Positions 36,966 through 47,556 of a stretch of DNA of 64,000 nucleotides are shown here, piece by piece. The DNA lies in contig NZ_CP042326.1 in NCBI RefSeq assembly GCF_007904085.1, positions 372,001-436,000 on the forward strand, in the 5' to 3' direction. Within the stretch, counting starts at the first letter, position 1; every line of letters begins with the position of its first letter. Source of the DNA: Euhalothece natronophila Z-M001. Its GTDB lineage: Bacteria; Cyanobacteriota; Cyanobacteriia; Cyanobacteriales; Rubidibacteraceae. The notes beneath the pieces were generated by a model. That model saw nothing but the letters and a program-made list of their open reading frames with translations, searched no databases and was not told the DNA's origin. Position numbers and translations under genes: made by a program.

Positions 36966-37895
36966 GTGGAACTCAAACAAGTTATCATCGCCTATAAAGC
37001 AGGTGAATCTGAAAGTAAAGCCTGGGCGGAAAAGTATTCTAAAGCCCTAGAAAAGCGTAACTGTAAGGTTCTTATGGGGCCAAGTGGCTTTAAGGATAAT
37101 CCCTATCCTGTTTTTTTATCCTCTGTCACTAATCAAATTGACCTTGCCATTGTTTTTGGAGGGGATGGTACCGCTTTAGCCGCTGCCCGAGAGTTAGCCT
37201 TAGCCTCCCCGTTAATTCTTGCAGTTAATGTGGGAGGACATTTGGGCTTTCTTACCGAACCCTTTGAACTCTGTCAAGATATTGAAGCCACTCTAGATCG
37301 CTTAGAATCCGATCTTTATGCCATTCAACGGCGAATGATGCTACAAGCGCAAGTGTTGGAGGGAGGGCGAATTAAACCTCAACCCATGAGCGATCGTTTC
37401 TTCTGCCTAAATGAAATTTGTGTCAAACCTGCCAGCATTGATCGGATGCCAACTTCAATTCTAGAGATGGAAGTGGATGGGGAAGTTGTGGATCAATTTC
37501 AGGGAGATGGCTTAATTGTTTCTACGCCCACTGGTTCAACCTGCTATACAGCTTCTGCCAATGGCCCCATTGTCCATCCTGGAATGGAAGCAATGGTTAT
37601 TACCCCAATTTGTCCCTTGAGTCTCTCTAGTCGCCCTTTAGTGATTCCGCCGGGGTCTGTGGTTAATGTTTGGCCCCTCGGAGAACAAGAACCAGTCACT
37701 AAACTTTGGACAGATGGATCGCTGGGAACCACCATTTGGCCCGGACAGCGAGTTTCTGTGACTATGGCAAATTGTTTGGCAAAATTTATCATTCTACGGG
37801 AAGAACATTCTTTCTACCATACTTTGCGTGAAAAACTCTCTTGGGCGGGAACTCGCATTCATTATGATAATGAACACCGCAATGGTAGTAATTAG
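36966..37895 (+). CDS. nadK: NAD kinase
   Basis: The 309-residue enzyme phosphorylates NAD to NADP. It has the GGDGT motif (65-69) with the catalytic Asp, NVGGHLGFLTE, and the second conserved NE region FFCLNEICVKPAS, then VSTPTGSTCYTASANGPIVH (diagnostic). The start is GTG at 36966. The beginning MELKQVIIAYKAGESESKAW matches one of the two NAD kinase paralogues that cyanobacteria usually carry. It ends the operon that includes the DUF192, MFS and lipoprotein genes. Confidence 0.94.
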   Translation: MELKQVIIAYKAGESESKAWAEKYSKALEKRNCKVLMGPSGFKDNPYPVFLSSVTNQIDLAIVFGGDGTALAAARELALASPLILAVNVGGHLGFLTEPFELCQDIEATLDRLESDLYAIQRRMMLQAQVLEGGRIKPQPMSDRFFCLNEICVKPASIDRMPTSILEMEVDGEVVDQFQGDGLIVSTPTGSTCYTASANGPIVHPGMEAMVITPICPLSLSSRPLVIPPGSVVNVWPLGEQEPVTKLWTDGSLGTTIWPGQRVSVTMANCLAKFIILREEHSFYHTLREKLSWAGTRIHYDNEHRNGSN

Positions 37896-37927
37896 GTTAT
37901 TTAGCAGTCTTCACTCTCAGGAGGTTT

Positions 37928-37987
37928 TTGTCCTTTGTTATTAGTCCTTTGTCCTTTGTCTTTTGTAAACCAATGACTAATGACTAA
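37928..37987. repeat. Heptamer-type repeat region downstream of nadK
   Basis: The gap between nadK and the DUF58 gene contains TTTGTCC-like units followed by CCAATGACTAATGACTAA, the same heptamer family (TGACYAA) as at 33061-33144. The start of the run overlaps T-rich units such as tcctttg. Such arrays usually mark intergenic ends in cyanobacteria. Confidence 0.6.
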
Positions 37988-37993
37988 GAAACG

Positions 37994-39124
37994 CTATACA
38001 ATTCTCTCTAACTGTGGTTTTAACCGTTCGGCAGAATTAATGGTTAGTCCCGAAAAGCCACTATCAACAGCAACATTTTCCTCTTCTGTGAATAGTAACC
38101 AACGACTACCACGAGGAAGATCATTAACCTCGGTCATATCGCAAGTGACCCAAATTAAAGGCAGGGGAGGAGGATTATTTTCTCGGGTTTCAGAAAATGT
38201 TACTGCAGCTAGAGATTCTAAAACGCCCTGTTGTGAGGAAATTAATCCCGATCGCGCTGTCCACAGTTTAACATTAAGTTGACTACGGTAAGCGTAAAAA
38301 TAAAGGGAAGCAACAGCAATTACCGCATCCTCAAACACCTCTGGTTGCCAAGAAATAGCACTATTGAGGCAAATTACCACATCTTGACCCCCGACAGAGA
38401 GTTCCATTTCTCGCACCCGTAATTCCCCAAATCTGGCTGTACTGCGCCAATGAATTAAGCGCGGCGGATCTCCCTTTCTGTAAGGACGTACTCCTCTAGT
38501 TAAACCAATATTTGCCGATTGGAAACGCTTTTCTTGGGGAAATTGATCACTATCTTCTTGTCCTAAAGTATCTAAGAGAGAACATTGTTTCAGGGGTAAA
38601 ACAAGGGGATACACAATTGCTTTCGCAGTTACCTCACGACTGCGACGACTCCAGAACAAACCCAGAGGGGTGGCACTACGTAAGTCCACTTGTGACCAAT
38701 GATAAATTCCTCGCTGTACCACTTTCAGACTATAAATCCAAGAATAAGACTCTTGAGGCGGGAGATTTTCAATTGCCCTTTTTGGGGGCTTTCCTAACCC
38801 TTCTGGAACACAGTCAATAACTTGTAAAAGAGTCTTACTTTGCCTGGTGGGATTAGTAATGATTAATTCTAAAGTTAACTCATCCCCAGCACTAACGGGA
38901 TAAATGGGAGAACGTTGCACCTGCAAAGATTTTAAAGCCCGTGGGGGAAGAACTGCAGCTAATCCCAATAAGGCAAAAATCAGACCACTGAGAACATATA
39001 ACCACCCCACCATGGTATTTGTCGCCGCGCCAAAGAAAGAAATGGCAATCAACAGTAAAACTAATCCACCATAGGAAGGGCTAGAGAAACGGGTTTCTAA
39101 CCAGTTTTGAAAACGAGGCAACAT
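37994..39124 (-). CDS. DUF58 domain protein
   Basis: The 376-residue protein has two N-terminal membrane helices (about 18-60) and a cytoplasmic or periplasmic DUF58 domain with the diagnostic GLTRGVRPYRKGDPPRLIHW (about 205-224) and WRSTARFGELRVREMEL. DUF58 proteins usually accompany MoxR ATPases and VWA proteins, but none is beside it. The protein reads into a typical VWA-like end (DVVICLNSAISW). A hairpin at 39149-39163 lies between cysC and this gene. Confidence 0.82.
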   Translation of the reverse strand: MLPRFQNWLETRFSSPSYGGLVLLLIAISFFGAATNTMVGWLYVLSGLIFALLGLAAVLPPRALKSLQVQRSPIYPVSAGDELTLELIITNPTRQSKTLLQVIDCVPEGLGKPPKRAIENLPPQESYSWIYSLKVVQRGIYHWSQVDLRSATPLGLFWSRRSREVTAKAIVYPLVLPLKQCSLLDTLGQEDSDQFPQEKRFQSANIGLTRGVRPYRKGDPPRLIHWRSTARFGELRVREMELSVGGQDVVICLNSAISWQPEVFEDAVIAVASLYFYAYRSQLNVKLWTARSGLISSQQGVLESLAAVTFSETRENNPPPLPLIWVTCDMTEVNDLPRGSRWLLFTEEENVAVDSGFSGLTINSAERLKPQLERIV

Positions 39125-39148
39125 GATTGATTTTGTCCTTTATATACT

Positions 39149-39163
39149 CCCCCGAATTGGGGG
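39149..39163 (-). terminator. Possible hairpin between cysC and the DUF58 gene
   Basis: CCCCC-gaatt-GGGGG forms a 5-bp G/C stem in the 49-nt gap. Read on the minus strand it is followed by AGTATATAAA rather than a T-run, so it may be a weak terminator, an attenuator or a stabiliser of the cysC message. Confidence 0.3.
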
Positions 39164-39173
39164 AAATAAGTTG

Positions 39174-39710
39174 TTAATTAGAAATGTAGCCTAATGACTC
39201 TAGTTTAGTGACAATTTTGCCCACACTTTCATCAAGAGATTCTAAATCAGTGCGACATTCCACAGTGGGGTTGTTTGGCGGTTCATACGGATCATCAATG
39301 CCTGTAAATTTTTGAATTTCCCCAGCACGGGCTTTTTTATATAAGCCTTTAACATCTCGTTCTTCACAAATACTTAAGGGGGCATTAACAAACACTTCTA
39401 CAAAATCCCCAATTTTTTGACCAACTTCCTCTCTTACTTCACGATAAGGAGAAATGGCAGAAACGAGAACAATTACTCCGTTACGGGTTAGAAGATGGGC
39501 AACAAAGCCAATGCGACGGATATTGGTATCTCTGTCTTCTTTACTAAAGCCTAATCCTTTAGTGAGGTTTTGGCGGACGATATCCCCATCTAATACCTCT
39601 AGTTTTTCACAACCGCGCGATCGCAGTTCTTTTTCTAGAGCCTGAGTGATTGTTGTTTTTCCAGCACCACTTAAACCTGTTAACCAAATGGTAACACCAC
39701 GATGTTTCAT
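39174..39710 (-). CDS. cysC: Adenylyl-sulfate kinase
   Basis: The 178-residue enzyme makes PAPS from APS and ATP. It has Walker [10 protein letters not shown] (12-20), the [20 protein letters not shown] substrate segment (quoted as the core), [20 protein letters not shown] and the C-terminal [11 protein letters not shown] loop typical of APS kinases. It stands apart from other sulfate-assimilation genes and is transcribed with DUF58 downstream on the minus strand or alone. Confidence 0.95.
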   Translation of the reverse strand: MKHRGVTIWLTGLSGAGKTTITQALEKELRSRGCEKLEVLDGDIVRQNLTKGLGFSKEDRDTNIRRIGFVAHLLTRNGVIVLVSAISPYREVREEVGQKIGDFVEVFVNAPLSICEERDVKGLYKKARAGEIQKFTGIDDPYEPPNNPTVECRTDLESLDESVGKIVTKLESLGYISN

Positions 39711-39769
39711 TAAACTGAATCCTTTTCTTAACTCAATCTGCCATGATACTTGAGTATGAGATTTTTTTG

Positions 39770-41590
39770 TTAATCCACAATTAATTCTCCATCGGCTTGC
39801 AACTCATTTAAGCGCCGATATAACCCTTCTCCAGAAAGCAGTTCACTGTGGGTTCCAATTTCGGCTACGCGCCCTTGATCTAAGACGACAATTTGATCCG
39901 CTTCTCGAACCGTACTTAAACGGTGGGCGATAATAATTAAAGTGCGAGTTCCCAGCAGCGATCGCATTGCCATTTGAATTGATCGTTCTGACTCATAATC
40001 AAGGCTAGAAGTTGCCTCATCAAACACCAATACATCAGGATCAACAATTAAAGCCCTTGCAATGCCTAAGCGCTGACGTTGTCCGCCAGAAAGCCTAACT
40101 CCCCGTTCTCCTACCACTGTAAAGTAGCCATGGGGTAATTCGGGTAAAAACTCATCCACACGAGCAATTTTACAGGCTGATTCTACCTCCGAAAAACTTG
40201 CCTCAGGATTGCCATAGGTAAGGTTATCTAACAGTGTGCCATTAAAAATATCTACTTCTTGATGAACAATCGCCAGTCGTCGCCGATATCTGGCAACATC
40301 TAAGTCTCTTAAATCAATCCCATCAATTGTAATTTGACCTTGATTCGGTTCAAAGTAACGGAATAAGAGTTTAGCAAGGGTACTTTTTCCTGATCCTGAT
40401 CGTCCCACTAAAGCAACTGTTTGATAGGGTTCAATCTGTAAATTGATATCTTTTAAGACGGGATTATGGGGATCATAGCCAAAACTAACATGATTAAATT
40501 CGACTTTTCCTGTAAATTTATAGGGGTTATCTTGGGGAGACTCTAATTCTAAACTGGCAACATCTTTACTGACAGGCATATTATTAAACTCATGGAAGCG
40601 CAACATAGAAACATAACGCCTTGCAAAGAGTTCCGCCAGGTTGCTAATCGGGGTTAGTTCTTCATACGCCATACTTGCAACTGTAAACGTTGTAATAAAA
40701 TGCCCGAGGGAGATATTTCCCTGTATGGTGGGGATTAAAGTTAAAATTAAAACAGCAAATAAGCTCCCTTGCACAATTGTTCGCTGTTTGGTACTCAAAC
40801 GAACATAGCTTCTGTGAATGCGATAAAGGACAACTTGTAATTCTCGTTGCAGACGTTGTCGTTGCCGTTCCATTTCTTGGGATTCTGTAGCAAAGGCTTT
40901 TACAGTTTTAATATTGGTAATAATTTCAGACGTGCGACTGTCTGTGTTTTCCATGTATTGTTCTAGCTTGGCTTCCCGTTCGATAATTCGTTTCAAATCA
41001 CGGAGACTGTAAATCAGTACACTGAGGAAAGAAATAGCAAAGACGATCGCGATTCGCCATTCAATCAGCGCGATCGCGATAAAAATCCCAAAAACTCGCA
41101 CTAACTTCGGAATCAGTTGACCAGCGATATCAGGATAAGTCCAAGTATGATTAGCTAAACCGCGGGTAACTCGTCTCGCAATGCGACCGGGGTTATTTTC
41201 ATCATAAAATTCCAGGGGAAGGGAAAGGATTTTAGCGAAAATGGTTCTGGCGTTTTCTTGACGTGCCCGTAATGGAATTGCCCAATGATACCATTCTGAT
41301 AACCAAGGCTGCAGCGGCGATCGCGCTACCGTGACAATAAAAATTATTCCCAGTAACACCCCTAGTAATAAAGTAGGCGTAACCGAGACATTGAGAATTT
41401 CTGCTACTGTATGACCTAAAACTCTCACTCCTGGATCAATCTGCTGATCGGCTAAGACATTAATAATTTGCCCAATGGCGTAAGGAACTACCAAATCTAG
41501 CAGTTGAAAGAAACTCGCCGCGGCGATACTTAATAATGACGCTCGCCAAAAAGAACGATAATATTTAACAATGTCCCAGAAAGAAGCCAT
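39770..41590 (-). CDS. ABC transporter with fused membrane and ATPase domains
   Basis: The 606-residue half-transporter has a six-helix exporter membrane domain (about 1-325) and an ATPase domain with Walker [10 protein letters not shown] (about 393), signature [15 protein letters not shown], Walker B VLVFDEAT and the H-loop [13 protein letters not shown]. It resembles MsbA/lipid or peptide exporters that work as homodimers. The substrate cannot be given. It is divergent from dnaE across a 93-nt gap with an inverted repeat. Confidence 0.9.
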   Translation of the reverse strand: MASFWDIVKYYRSFWRASLLSIAAASFFQLLDLVVPYAIGQIINVLADQQIDPGVRVLGHTVAEILNVSVTPTLLLGVLLGIIFIVTVARSPLQPWLSEWYHWAIPLRARQENARTIFAKILSLPLEFYDENNPGRIARRVTRGLANHTWTYPDIAGQLIPKLVRVFGIFIAIALIEWRIAIVFAISFLSVLIYSLRDLKRIIEREAKLEQYMENTDSRTSEIITNIKTVKAFATESQEMERQRQRLQRELQVVLYRIHRSYVRLSTKQRTIVQGSLFAVLILTLIPTIQGNISLGHFITTFTVASMAYEELTPISNLAELFARRYVSMLRFHEFNNMPVSKDVASLELESPQDNPYKFTGKVEFNHVSFGYDPHNPVLKDINLQIEPYQTVALVGRSGSGKSTLAKLLFRYFEPNQGQITIDGIDLRDLDVARYRRRLAIVHQEVDIFNGTLLDNLTYGNPEASFSEVESACKIARVDEFLPELPHGYFTVVGERGVRLSGGQRQRLGIARALIVDPDVLVFDEATSSLDYESERSIQMAMRSLLGTRTLIIIAHRLSTVREADQIVVLDQGRVAEIGTHSELLSGEGLYRRLNELQADGELIVD

Positions 41591-41604
41591 AACAGTGGAT
41601 CATG

Positions 41605-41644
41605 CAATGATTGGATCTCTTATCCTAGCCTAATGCAATCATTG
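41605..41644. promoter_or_regulatory. Inverted repeat between the ABC exporter and dnaE
   Basis: CAATGATTG at 41605-41613 and its exact complement CAATCATTG at 41636-41644 are separated by 22 nt. They lie in the 93-nt gap between two divergent genes and could be a regulator site or an RNA hairpin. No known regulator is assigned. Confidence 0.35.
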
Positions 41645-41683
41645 TTAATTTAGGGAGAGGTTAAAGAAATAGGGAATAAAGAA

Positions 41684-44341
41684 ATGTCGTCATTTGTTGG
41701 GTTGCATATTCATAGTGATTACAGTTTGTTAGATGGAGCTTCTCAATTGCCTCCTTTAATTGATCGCGCTATAGAATTAGGAATGGACGCGATCGCGCTT
41801 ACCGATCATGGCGTGATGTATGGGGCAATTGAACTGATTAAACTCTGTCGATCCAAGAATATTAAACCCATCATCGGTAACGAAATGTATGTGATTAATA
41901 CCGATGATCTCGAAGCGCCTGGAAAGTACAAAAAATATCACCAGGTTGTCTTAGCTAAAGATACCCAAGGCTATAAAAACTTAGTGAAATTAACCACCCT
42001 GTCTCACCTCAAAGGGGTTCACGGAAAAGGCATTTTTGCCCGTCCTTGTATTAATAAACAGTATCTTGAACAGTATAAAGAAGGCTTAATTGTTACCAGT
42101 GGTTGTTTAGGGGGAGAAATTCCCCAAGCTATCTTAAGAGGAGAACGCAAGGAAGCACGGAAAATTGCCAAATGGTACAAGAAAGTTTTTGGGGATGACT
42201 ATTATTTAGAAATTCAAGATCATGGTTCCGCAGAAGATCGGGTTGTTAACACAGAAATTGTCAAAATTAGTGAAGAATTAGACATTAAAATCGTTGCCAC
42301 TAATGATTCCCATTTTATTTCTTGTAATGATGTAGAAGCCCACGACGCATTAATCTGCATTCAAACTAATAAGTTAATTACTGAAGATAAACGCCTCCGT
42401 TATAGTGGCACAGAATATCTTAAATCTGCTGAAGAAATGGCAGAATTATTCCGCGATCATTTATCCAATGCTGTTATCCAAAGTGCTATTGCTAATACCG
42501 TCGAAGTTGCAGACAAAATCAAACCCTACAACATTTTAGGTGAACCTCGCATTCCCAATTATCCTGTTCCCAGTGGACACACCGCAGATAGTTATCTAGA
42601 AGAATTATCTTGGAATGGCTTATTAGAACGGTTAGGATGTCGCAGTCGTTCTGAAATTCCAGAAACTTATAAAACCCGTTTAGAACGAGAACTCACGATC
42701 ATGCAAGAACGGGGATTTTCTACTTACTTTTTAGTCGTCTGGGATTATATTAAATATGCGAGAGATAATAACATTCCCGTTGGGCCAGGGCGCGGTTCAG
42801 CAGCAGGATCATTAGTTGCCTATGTGTTAAAAATTACTAACATTGATCCTGTGCATCATGGCTTATTATTCGAGCGTTTCTTAAACCCCGAACGAAAATC
42901 CATGCCTGATATTGATACCGACTTTTGTATTGAAAGAAGAGACGAAGTTATTGATTATGTCACCGAACGTTATGGAGAGGATAAAGTTGCCCAAATTATT
43001 ACCTTTAACCGCATGACCTCGAAAGCTGTCTTAAAGGATGTGGCGCGAGTTTTAGATATTCCTTATTCGGAGTCAGATCGCTTGGCAAAATTAATTCCTG
43101 TAGCGCGAGGAAAGCCAGCGGAACTAACAACAATGATCTCAGAAAATACCCCCGAACCTGAGTTTAAGAAACTCTATGATACGGATGAAAAAGTCCATCG
43201 CTGGGTGGATATGGCAATTCGTATTGAAGGAATGAATAAAACATTTGGTGTTCACGCTGCAGGGGTCGTGATTTCTAAAGATCCTCTAGACGAAATTGTC
43301 CCTTTACAAAAGAATAATGATGGGGCAGTGATCACCCAATATTATATGGAAGATTTAGAAGCCCTTGGCTTATTAAAAATGGACTTTTTAGGGCTAAAAA
43401 ATCTCACCACTATTCAAAGAACTGCTGATTTAATTAAGCAGAATAAAGGAACAGAATTAAATTTAGATCAATTACCTCTTGAGGAAATCTATTCTCGAAA
43501 AATTTTAGCGAAAGGAGAAATCAAAAATACGAAACCTCACGACATTACGAAAACCTATGATTTAATTGCTAAAGGCTGGTTAGAGGGCATTTTCCAATTG
43601 GAATCATCAGGAATGTTAAAAGTAGTTCAAGACTTAAAACCCTCTAGCATTGAAGATATTTCCTCTATTTTATCCCTCTATCGCCCTGGCCCATTGGATG
43701 CAGGATTAATTCCCATCTTTATTAACCGTAAACATGGACGAGAAGAAATCACCTATGATCATCCCATTTTAGAACCCATTTTAGACGAAACTTATGGGGT
43801 CATGGTCTATCAAGAACAGATCATGAAAATTGCCCAAGATATGGCAGGCTATTCTTTAGGACAAGCAGATTTATTACGCCGCGCCATGGGGAAAAAGAAA
43901 GTTGCGGAAATGCAGAAACATCGAGAAATGTTTATTGATGGCGCAACTAAAAATGGGGTGAAACAGGAAACAGCAGAACATTTATTTGAGCAAATGATTA
44001 AGTTTGCTGAATATTGTCTCAGTTATGATACCGAGATTTTAACCGAAGAATATGGCCCATTACCCATTGGCAAAATTGTGGAAGAAAAAATTGCCTGTAA
44101 TGTTTATACGGTGGATCAAAATGGCTTTATTTACACCCAACCCATCGCGCAGTGGCATCCTCGGGGAAAACAAGAAATCATCGAATACACTTTAGAAGAT
44201 GGGAGAACAATTCGCGCCACCCCTGATCATAAAATGATGATAGAAACTGGAGAAATGCGACCCATTGAGGAAATTTTCCAGCAAGGATTAGATCTCAAAA
44301 CCACTGCTTTAACAGGGGAATTAACCCCCAATTACTCCTAA
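41684..44341 (+). CDS. dnaE: DNA polymerase III alpha subunit, N-terminal half with split intein-N
   Basis: The 885-residue product is the N-terminal half of the replicative polymerase. The PHP domain starts at once ([13 protein letters not shown], then [11 protein letters not shown]). The polymerase palm has [16 protein letters not shown] (about 366) and the catalytic PDIDTDF (about 406). The extein ends at Y777 in MIKFAEY; C778 begins the intein. The gene then stops, as in cyanobacteria, where the C-terminal half with intein-C lies elsewhere and the two are joined by trans-splicing. The C-terminal half is not in this window. Confidence 0.95.
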   Translation: MSSFVGLHIHSDYSLLDGASQLPPLIDRAIELGMDAIALTDHGVMYGAIELIKLCRSKNIKPIIGNEMYVINTDDLEAPGKYKKYHQVVLAKDTQGYKNLVKLTTLSHLKGVHGKGIFARPCINKQYLEQYKEGLIVTSGCLGGEIPQAILRGERKEARKIAKWYKKVFGDDYYLEIQDHGSAEDRVVNTEIVKISEELDIKIVATNDSHFISCNDVEAHDALICIQTNKLITEDKRLRYSGTEYLKSAEEMAELFRDHLSNAVIQSAIANTVEVADKIKPYNILGEPRIPNYPVPSGHTADSYLEELSWNGLLERLGCRSRSEIPETYKTRLERELTIMQERGFSTYFLVVWDYIKYARDNNIPVGPGRGSAAGSLVAYVLKITNIDPVHHGLLFERFLNPERKSMPDIDTDFCIERRDEVIDYVTERYGEDKVAQIITFNRMTSKAVLKDVARVLDIPYSESDRLAKLIPVARGKPAELTTMISENTPEPEFKKLYDTDEKVHRWVDMAIRIEGMNKTFGVHAAGVVISKDPLDEIVPLQKNNDGAVITQYYMEDLEALGLLKMDFLGLKNLTTIQRTADLIKQNKGTELNLDQLPLEEIYSRKILAKGEIKNTKPHDITKTYDLIAKGWLEGIFQLESSGMLKVVQDLKPSSIEDISSILSLYRPGPLDAGLIPIFINRKHGREEITYDHPILEPILDETYGVMVYQEQIMKIAQDMAGYSLGQADLLRRAMGKKKVAEMQKHREMFIDGATKNGVKQETAEHLFEQMIKFAEYCLSYDTEILTEEYGPLPIGKIVEEKIACNVYTVDQNGFIYTQPIAQWHPRGKQEIIEYTLEDGRTIRATPDHKMMIETGEMRPIEEIFQQGLDLKTTALTGELTPNYS
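44015..44338 (+). other. N-terminal half of the DnaE split intein
   Basis: The last 108 residues of the dnaE frame form intein-N. Block A is [10 protein letters not shown] with the nucleophile C1 (TGT at 44015-44017), and block B is [13 protein letters not shown] with T69 and H72 of the TxxH motif. The part [12 protein letters not shown] is close to known cyanobacterial DnaE inteins. The final about 16 residues after GLDL form a longer, less conserved tail. Confidence 0.93.
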
Positions 44342-44757
44342 CAAGCAACACTCTTTGTCGCTAACTCCAAATCATAAGGAAAGGGAGGGGGTAACGGCTG
44401 ATAGTCTTTTGGGTGGCTTTCTCCATGTCTAAGCACTGCATTTACTAAAACACAACTTTCAGCGTTGGGGTTAATTGCTGCATGAGGAATACCCGGCGGA
44501 ATTTTCACTACTTGCGGATAAGAATCACGAAGGGGGATATATCGGTACTTGCGATCTTGTAACACCACTAAAATAAAACTCCCTCTTACCACCAATAACT
44601 GATCCGTTTGAAAGTGATGCACAAATAAATTATCCACACTATGCGACGGGATTTCTACTAACATGGTTTCATTACTGGTTTGTGGCGTGTAAAACTGCGA
44701 CATTCCCCCCTGTATCGAATCTAAGCAATAAACCTCAACTGCTTTCGCTAAACCCAT
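44338..44757 (-). CDS. Cupin-fold protein
   Basis: From ATG at 44757 the product has 139 residues; AAGGAG 8 nt before supports this start over the GTG at 44766. It has a cupin-like beta-barrel pattern with [20 protein letters not shown] (about 47-66) and [15 protein letters not shown] (about 85). The spacing resembles small cupins and WxcM-like sugar epimerases, but no family is certain. Its stop overlaps the dnaE stop on the other strand. Confidence 0.65.
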   Translation of the reverse strand: MGLAKAVEVYCLDSIQGGMSQFYTPQTSNETMLVEIPSHSVDNLFVHHFQTDQLLVVRGSFILVVLQDRKYRYIPLRDSYPQVVKIPPGIPHAAINPNAESCVLVNAVLRHGESHPKDYQPLPPPFPYDLELATKSVAC

Positions 44758-44892
44758 TGCTATCACTCCTTTTTGGCGATCATCTTTAATTTTGACAATT
44801 TTTTATTGCAATTTATGACAAAACTGATACAAAATGAGCAATTTATGCTTAAAGATATAGATCGTCATGGGTTTACAAAGGACAAATATGAC

Positions 44893-44922
44893 TTTCCAAA
44901 TTAACGGCAAATATTCTATAAT
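44893..44922 (+). promoter_or_regulatory. Promoter of tRNA-Gly
   Basis: A perfect -10 TATAAT (44917-44922) follows TTTCCA (44893-44898) by 18 nt. The tRNA begins 11 nt after the -10, consistent with transcription starting at or just before the mature 5' end. Confidence 0.45.
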
Positions 44923-44933
44923 TAGCCAGTAGT

Positions 44934-45005
44934 GCGGGTATAGTTCAGTGGTAGAACGTCACCTTCCCAAGGTGAATGTCGTGGGTTCGAGTCCCATTAC
45001 CCGCT
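44934..45005 (+). tRNA. tRNA-Gly (anticodon CCC)
   Basis: The cloverleaf has acceptor GCGGGTA with TACCCGC, D-arm GTTC...GAAC, anticodon stem TCACC/GGTGA with loop TTCCCAA (anticodon CCC), and T-arm GTGGG-TTCGAGT-CCCAT. The discriminator is T and no CCA is encoded. Confidence 0.93.
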
Positions 45006-45095
45006 TTAAATTCTGTCAGGCATTAAGTTGAGAGAATTTCGCGATCGGATATCATAAAAGTAACATCTGGAATCAAGTTCCACCCCTGTTACATC

Positions 45096-46631
45096 ATGAT
45101 CAAACGCTCTTGTAATGCTCTCTTAATTAGTCTTGCTCTATTAACTCTAACCCCTACCATAGCTTGGAGTGAAGTTTCAGAAAAGGAAACTTCTAAAGAA
45201 AGGGAAGAAGAAGTCATTACCGAAGACAAGGAAGAAACCCTCGAAGAAAAAATTAGTGAACTTCTCCCTGATCTCAGTGAAGAAGAATCTGAGTATCTAG
45301 CCCTTTTAATCAAAGCAGATGAGTATTATCAAGCAGGAGAAAAAGAAAAAGCAGAAGCCCTTTATCGAGAAGCCAAGGTGTCTTTTGACACCGAAACGGT
45401 ATCGACTTTACGAGACTCTTATTATGAGGAAGACAAACTTCCCCCTGCTGGAAAAGTCTATTGGCGACACGGAAAAGCCGACTTTGATCCAAAACTGAGA
45501 ACTAAAAGTCTTGCGCCATTACAACATCTAGTAACAGAACATTCTGATTTTATTCCAGGTCATGTTCGCTATGCTGAAGCCTTAGTTTATTTTGAGGAAA
45601 CAGAAAAAGCCATTAAGCACTTAGAAAAAACGATTTCTCATTATCCCCACGAATTTGAATTAGTTGAAGCTATCCTTCCCCTTTACGAAAAAACTGAACA
45701 ATGGTTAGATGCCTCTTTCACCGCTCGTCAGTTTGCCCTCCTTAACCCTGAACATAGTAAAGCTGAAGAATTACAAACGATTGCTAATCAGCGTTTAGAA
45801 CAATATCAAAGCCGATTAAGAGCTAATTTACGGGGGAATGTGTTTGCTAATTTAATTACTGGCGCATTGGGATATGCTTTTACAGGTAGCTTGTTAGGGC
45901 CAATTTCTGCCATTGACTCTACCGCTTTATTGTTACGGGGAGAGTCTGGAGTTGGAGAAGCATTTTCTAATCGCTTACGACAACAACTCCCTCTTCTCGA
46001 AGATGAGGAGGTTAACGAGTATGTTAATGAAATTGGTAAGACTCTCACAACTTATACGGGAAGGGATGATTTTGAGTATGAATTTCATGTTATTAAGGAT
46101 GATAACTTAAATGCTTTTGCCCTTCCTGGTGGCAAAATTTTTATTCATGCCGGCGCCATTTTAAATACTAAGTCAGAAGCAGAATTAGCAGGGTTAATTG
46201 CCCATGAATTAGCCCATACTGACTTATCCCATGGGTTTCAATTAGTAACAGAGGGCAATCTATTAGCCAATGTTAGTCAATTTGTTCCCTTTGGTCGCAC
46301 TGCTACCAATTTAATTGTTTTAAACTATAGCCGAGATATGGAGCGAGAAGCAGATGAAATTGGAACGCGCTTACTTGCTAGTAGTCATTATGCAGCGGAT
46401 GGACTTTATAATTTGATGCTTACTTTAGAAGACAAAAAGCAGGATCGTCCTAGCCCTCCAGTTTGGCTATCTACTCACCCTGAAACCGAAGAACGTATTA
46501 ATAATATCAAAACTCAAATTATTAATAATAATTATAATCGGTATCGTTATGAAGGGGTGGCAAGACATCAAGCTATGCAAGAAAAAGTTGCTCAAATTCT
46601 AGCAGAACATCAACTAAAAGTACAAGAATAA
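45096..46631 (+). CDS. M48 family metalloprotease with TPR-like region
   Basis: The 511-residue protein has a signal peptide (LISLALLTLTPTIAWS, about 9-24), a long acidic coiled region (about 28-75), then TPR-like helices (about 85-225, GHVRYAEALVYFEETEKAIK and others). The peptidase domain follows with HELAH at 370-374 (zinc ligands H370 and H374) and the third ligand region SRDMEREADEIG. Its arrangement resembles BepA/YfgC periplasmic proteases that check outer-membrane proteins, but with the TPR part in front. The permease gene starts 1 nt after its stop. Confidence 0.87.
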   Translation: MIKRSCNALLISLALLTLTPTIAWSEVSEKETSKEREEEVITEDKEETLEEKISELLPDLSEEESEYLALLIKADEYYQAGEKEKAEALYREAKVSFDTETVSTLRDSYYEEDKLPPAGKVYWRHGKADFDPKLRTKSLAPLQHLVTEHSDFIPGHVRYAEALVYFEETEKAIKHLEKTISHYPHEFELVEAILPLYEKTEQWLDASFTARQFALLNPEHSKAEELQTIANQRLEQYQSRLRANLRGNVFANLITGALGYAFTGSLLGPISAIDSTALLLRGESGVGEAFSNRLRQQLPLLEDEEVNEYVNEIGKTLTTYTGRDDFEYEFHVIKDDNLNAFALPGGKIFIHAGAILNTKSEAELAGLIAHELAHTDLSHGFQLVTEGNLLANVSQFVPFGRTATNLIVLNYSRDMEREADEIGTRLLASSHYAADGLYNLMLTLEDKKQDRPSPPVWLSTHPETEERINNIKTQIINNNYNRYRYEGVARHQAMQEKVAQILAEHQLKVQE

Positions 46632-46632
46632 A

Positions 46633-47520
46633 ATGCAGACAAAGAAACTTAATCCGTGGCAATGGTGGGATAAAGAAACTATAACGGCTTGGTTATTTTT
46701 AGCTCCAGCTTTATTTTTTTTAGGCGTTTTTGTCTTTTATCCCATTACCTATTTGCTTTACTTAAGTTTTACAACTGGCAGTTTTACTCAAACGGGAGAA
46801 CAATGGGTGGGGTTACGTAACTACCTGCGTCTGGTGGTTGATCCCGATTTTGGGCAAGTTATTGGCAATACAATTTACTTTACACTTGCTACGGTTATTC
46901 CTAGTGTTATTCTTCCTCTGATTATCGCCGTTTTATTGAATCAATCAATTGCCTTGCGAGGGCTGTTACGAACTGTTTATTTTCTCCCTTCTATCATTTC
47001 TCTAGTTGCAGTTGGTTTGGGGTTTCGCTGGTTATTTCAAAATCAAGGGCCGATCAATGACTTATTAATTAATTTGGGAGTTGATTCGATTAATTGGTTA
47101 AATAACCCAAGTTGGGCGATGCCGGTGTTGATTATTCTCAGCACTTGGCAACAAATTGGCTTTAATATGGTAGTTTTTTTAGCAGGGCTACAAGCAATTC
47201 CCCAAATTCGCTATGACGCAGCAGAGTTAGATGGGGCAAATGGCCTGGCGAAATTTCTCTATGTGACGTTACCCGGATTACGCCCCACTTTATTATTTAC
47301 TACCATTATTACCCTGATTTTTACGCTACGGAGTTTTGAACAAGTTTATGTGGTTACCGGTGGGGGGCCTCTTAATTCCACTAATATCTTAGTTTATTAT
47401 ATTTATGAGGAGGCTTTTGCACGATTTGATTTTGGTTATGCTGCAGCGGCAGCTACGATTTTATTAATGGTAACTTTGGTGTTAGTTTATTTTCAGCTTC
47501 GGTTGCGAGTGGATGATTAA
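46633..47520 (+). CDS. Sugar-type ABC transporter permease (MalF/UgpA-like)
   Basis: The 295-residue protein has six helices and the conserved cytoplasmic EAA loop YDAAELDGANGLAKFLYVTLPGLRP, quoted in parts: AAELDGANG then VTLPGLRP (about 195-215), typical of binding-protein-dependent carbohydrate importers. The partner permease, ATPase and binding protein are not adjacent. The substrate is unknown; glycerol-phosphate, glucosylglycerol-type or disaccharide uptake systems all use this family. It begins one nucleotide after the M48 protease gene. Confidence 0.85.
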   Translation: MQTKKLNPWQWWDKETITAWLFLAPALFFLGVFVFYPITYLLYLSFTTGSFTQTGEQWVGLRNYLRLVVDPDFGQVIGNTIYFTLATVIPSVILPLIIAVLLNQSIALRGLLRTVYFLPSIISLVAVGLGFRWLFQNQGPINDLLINLGVDSINWLNNPSWAMPVLIILSTWQQIGFNMVVFLAGLQAIPQIRYDAAELDGANGLAKFLYVTLPGLRPTLLFTTIITLIFTLRSFEQVYVVTGGGPLNSTNILVYYIYEEAFARFDFGYAAAAATILLMVTLVLVYFQLRLRVDD

Positions 47521-47556
47521 TTAATTGATGATTGGATAATTTTGAGAACAGTAAAA

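Noticed and set aside
45089-45313. Minus-strand Ser-rich ORF opposite the M48 gene start
   Set aside because: Antisense of the acidic region; composition typical of a shadow frame.
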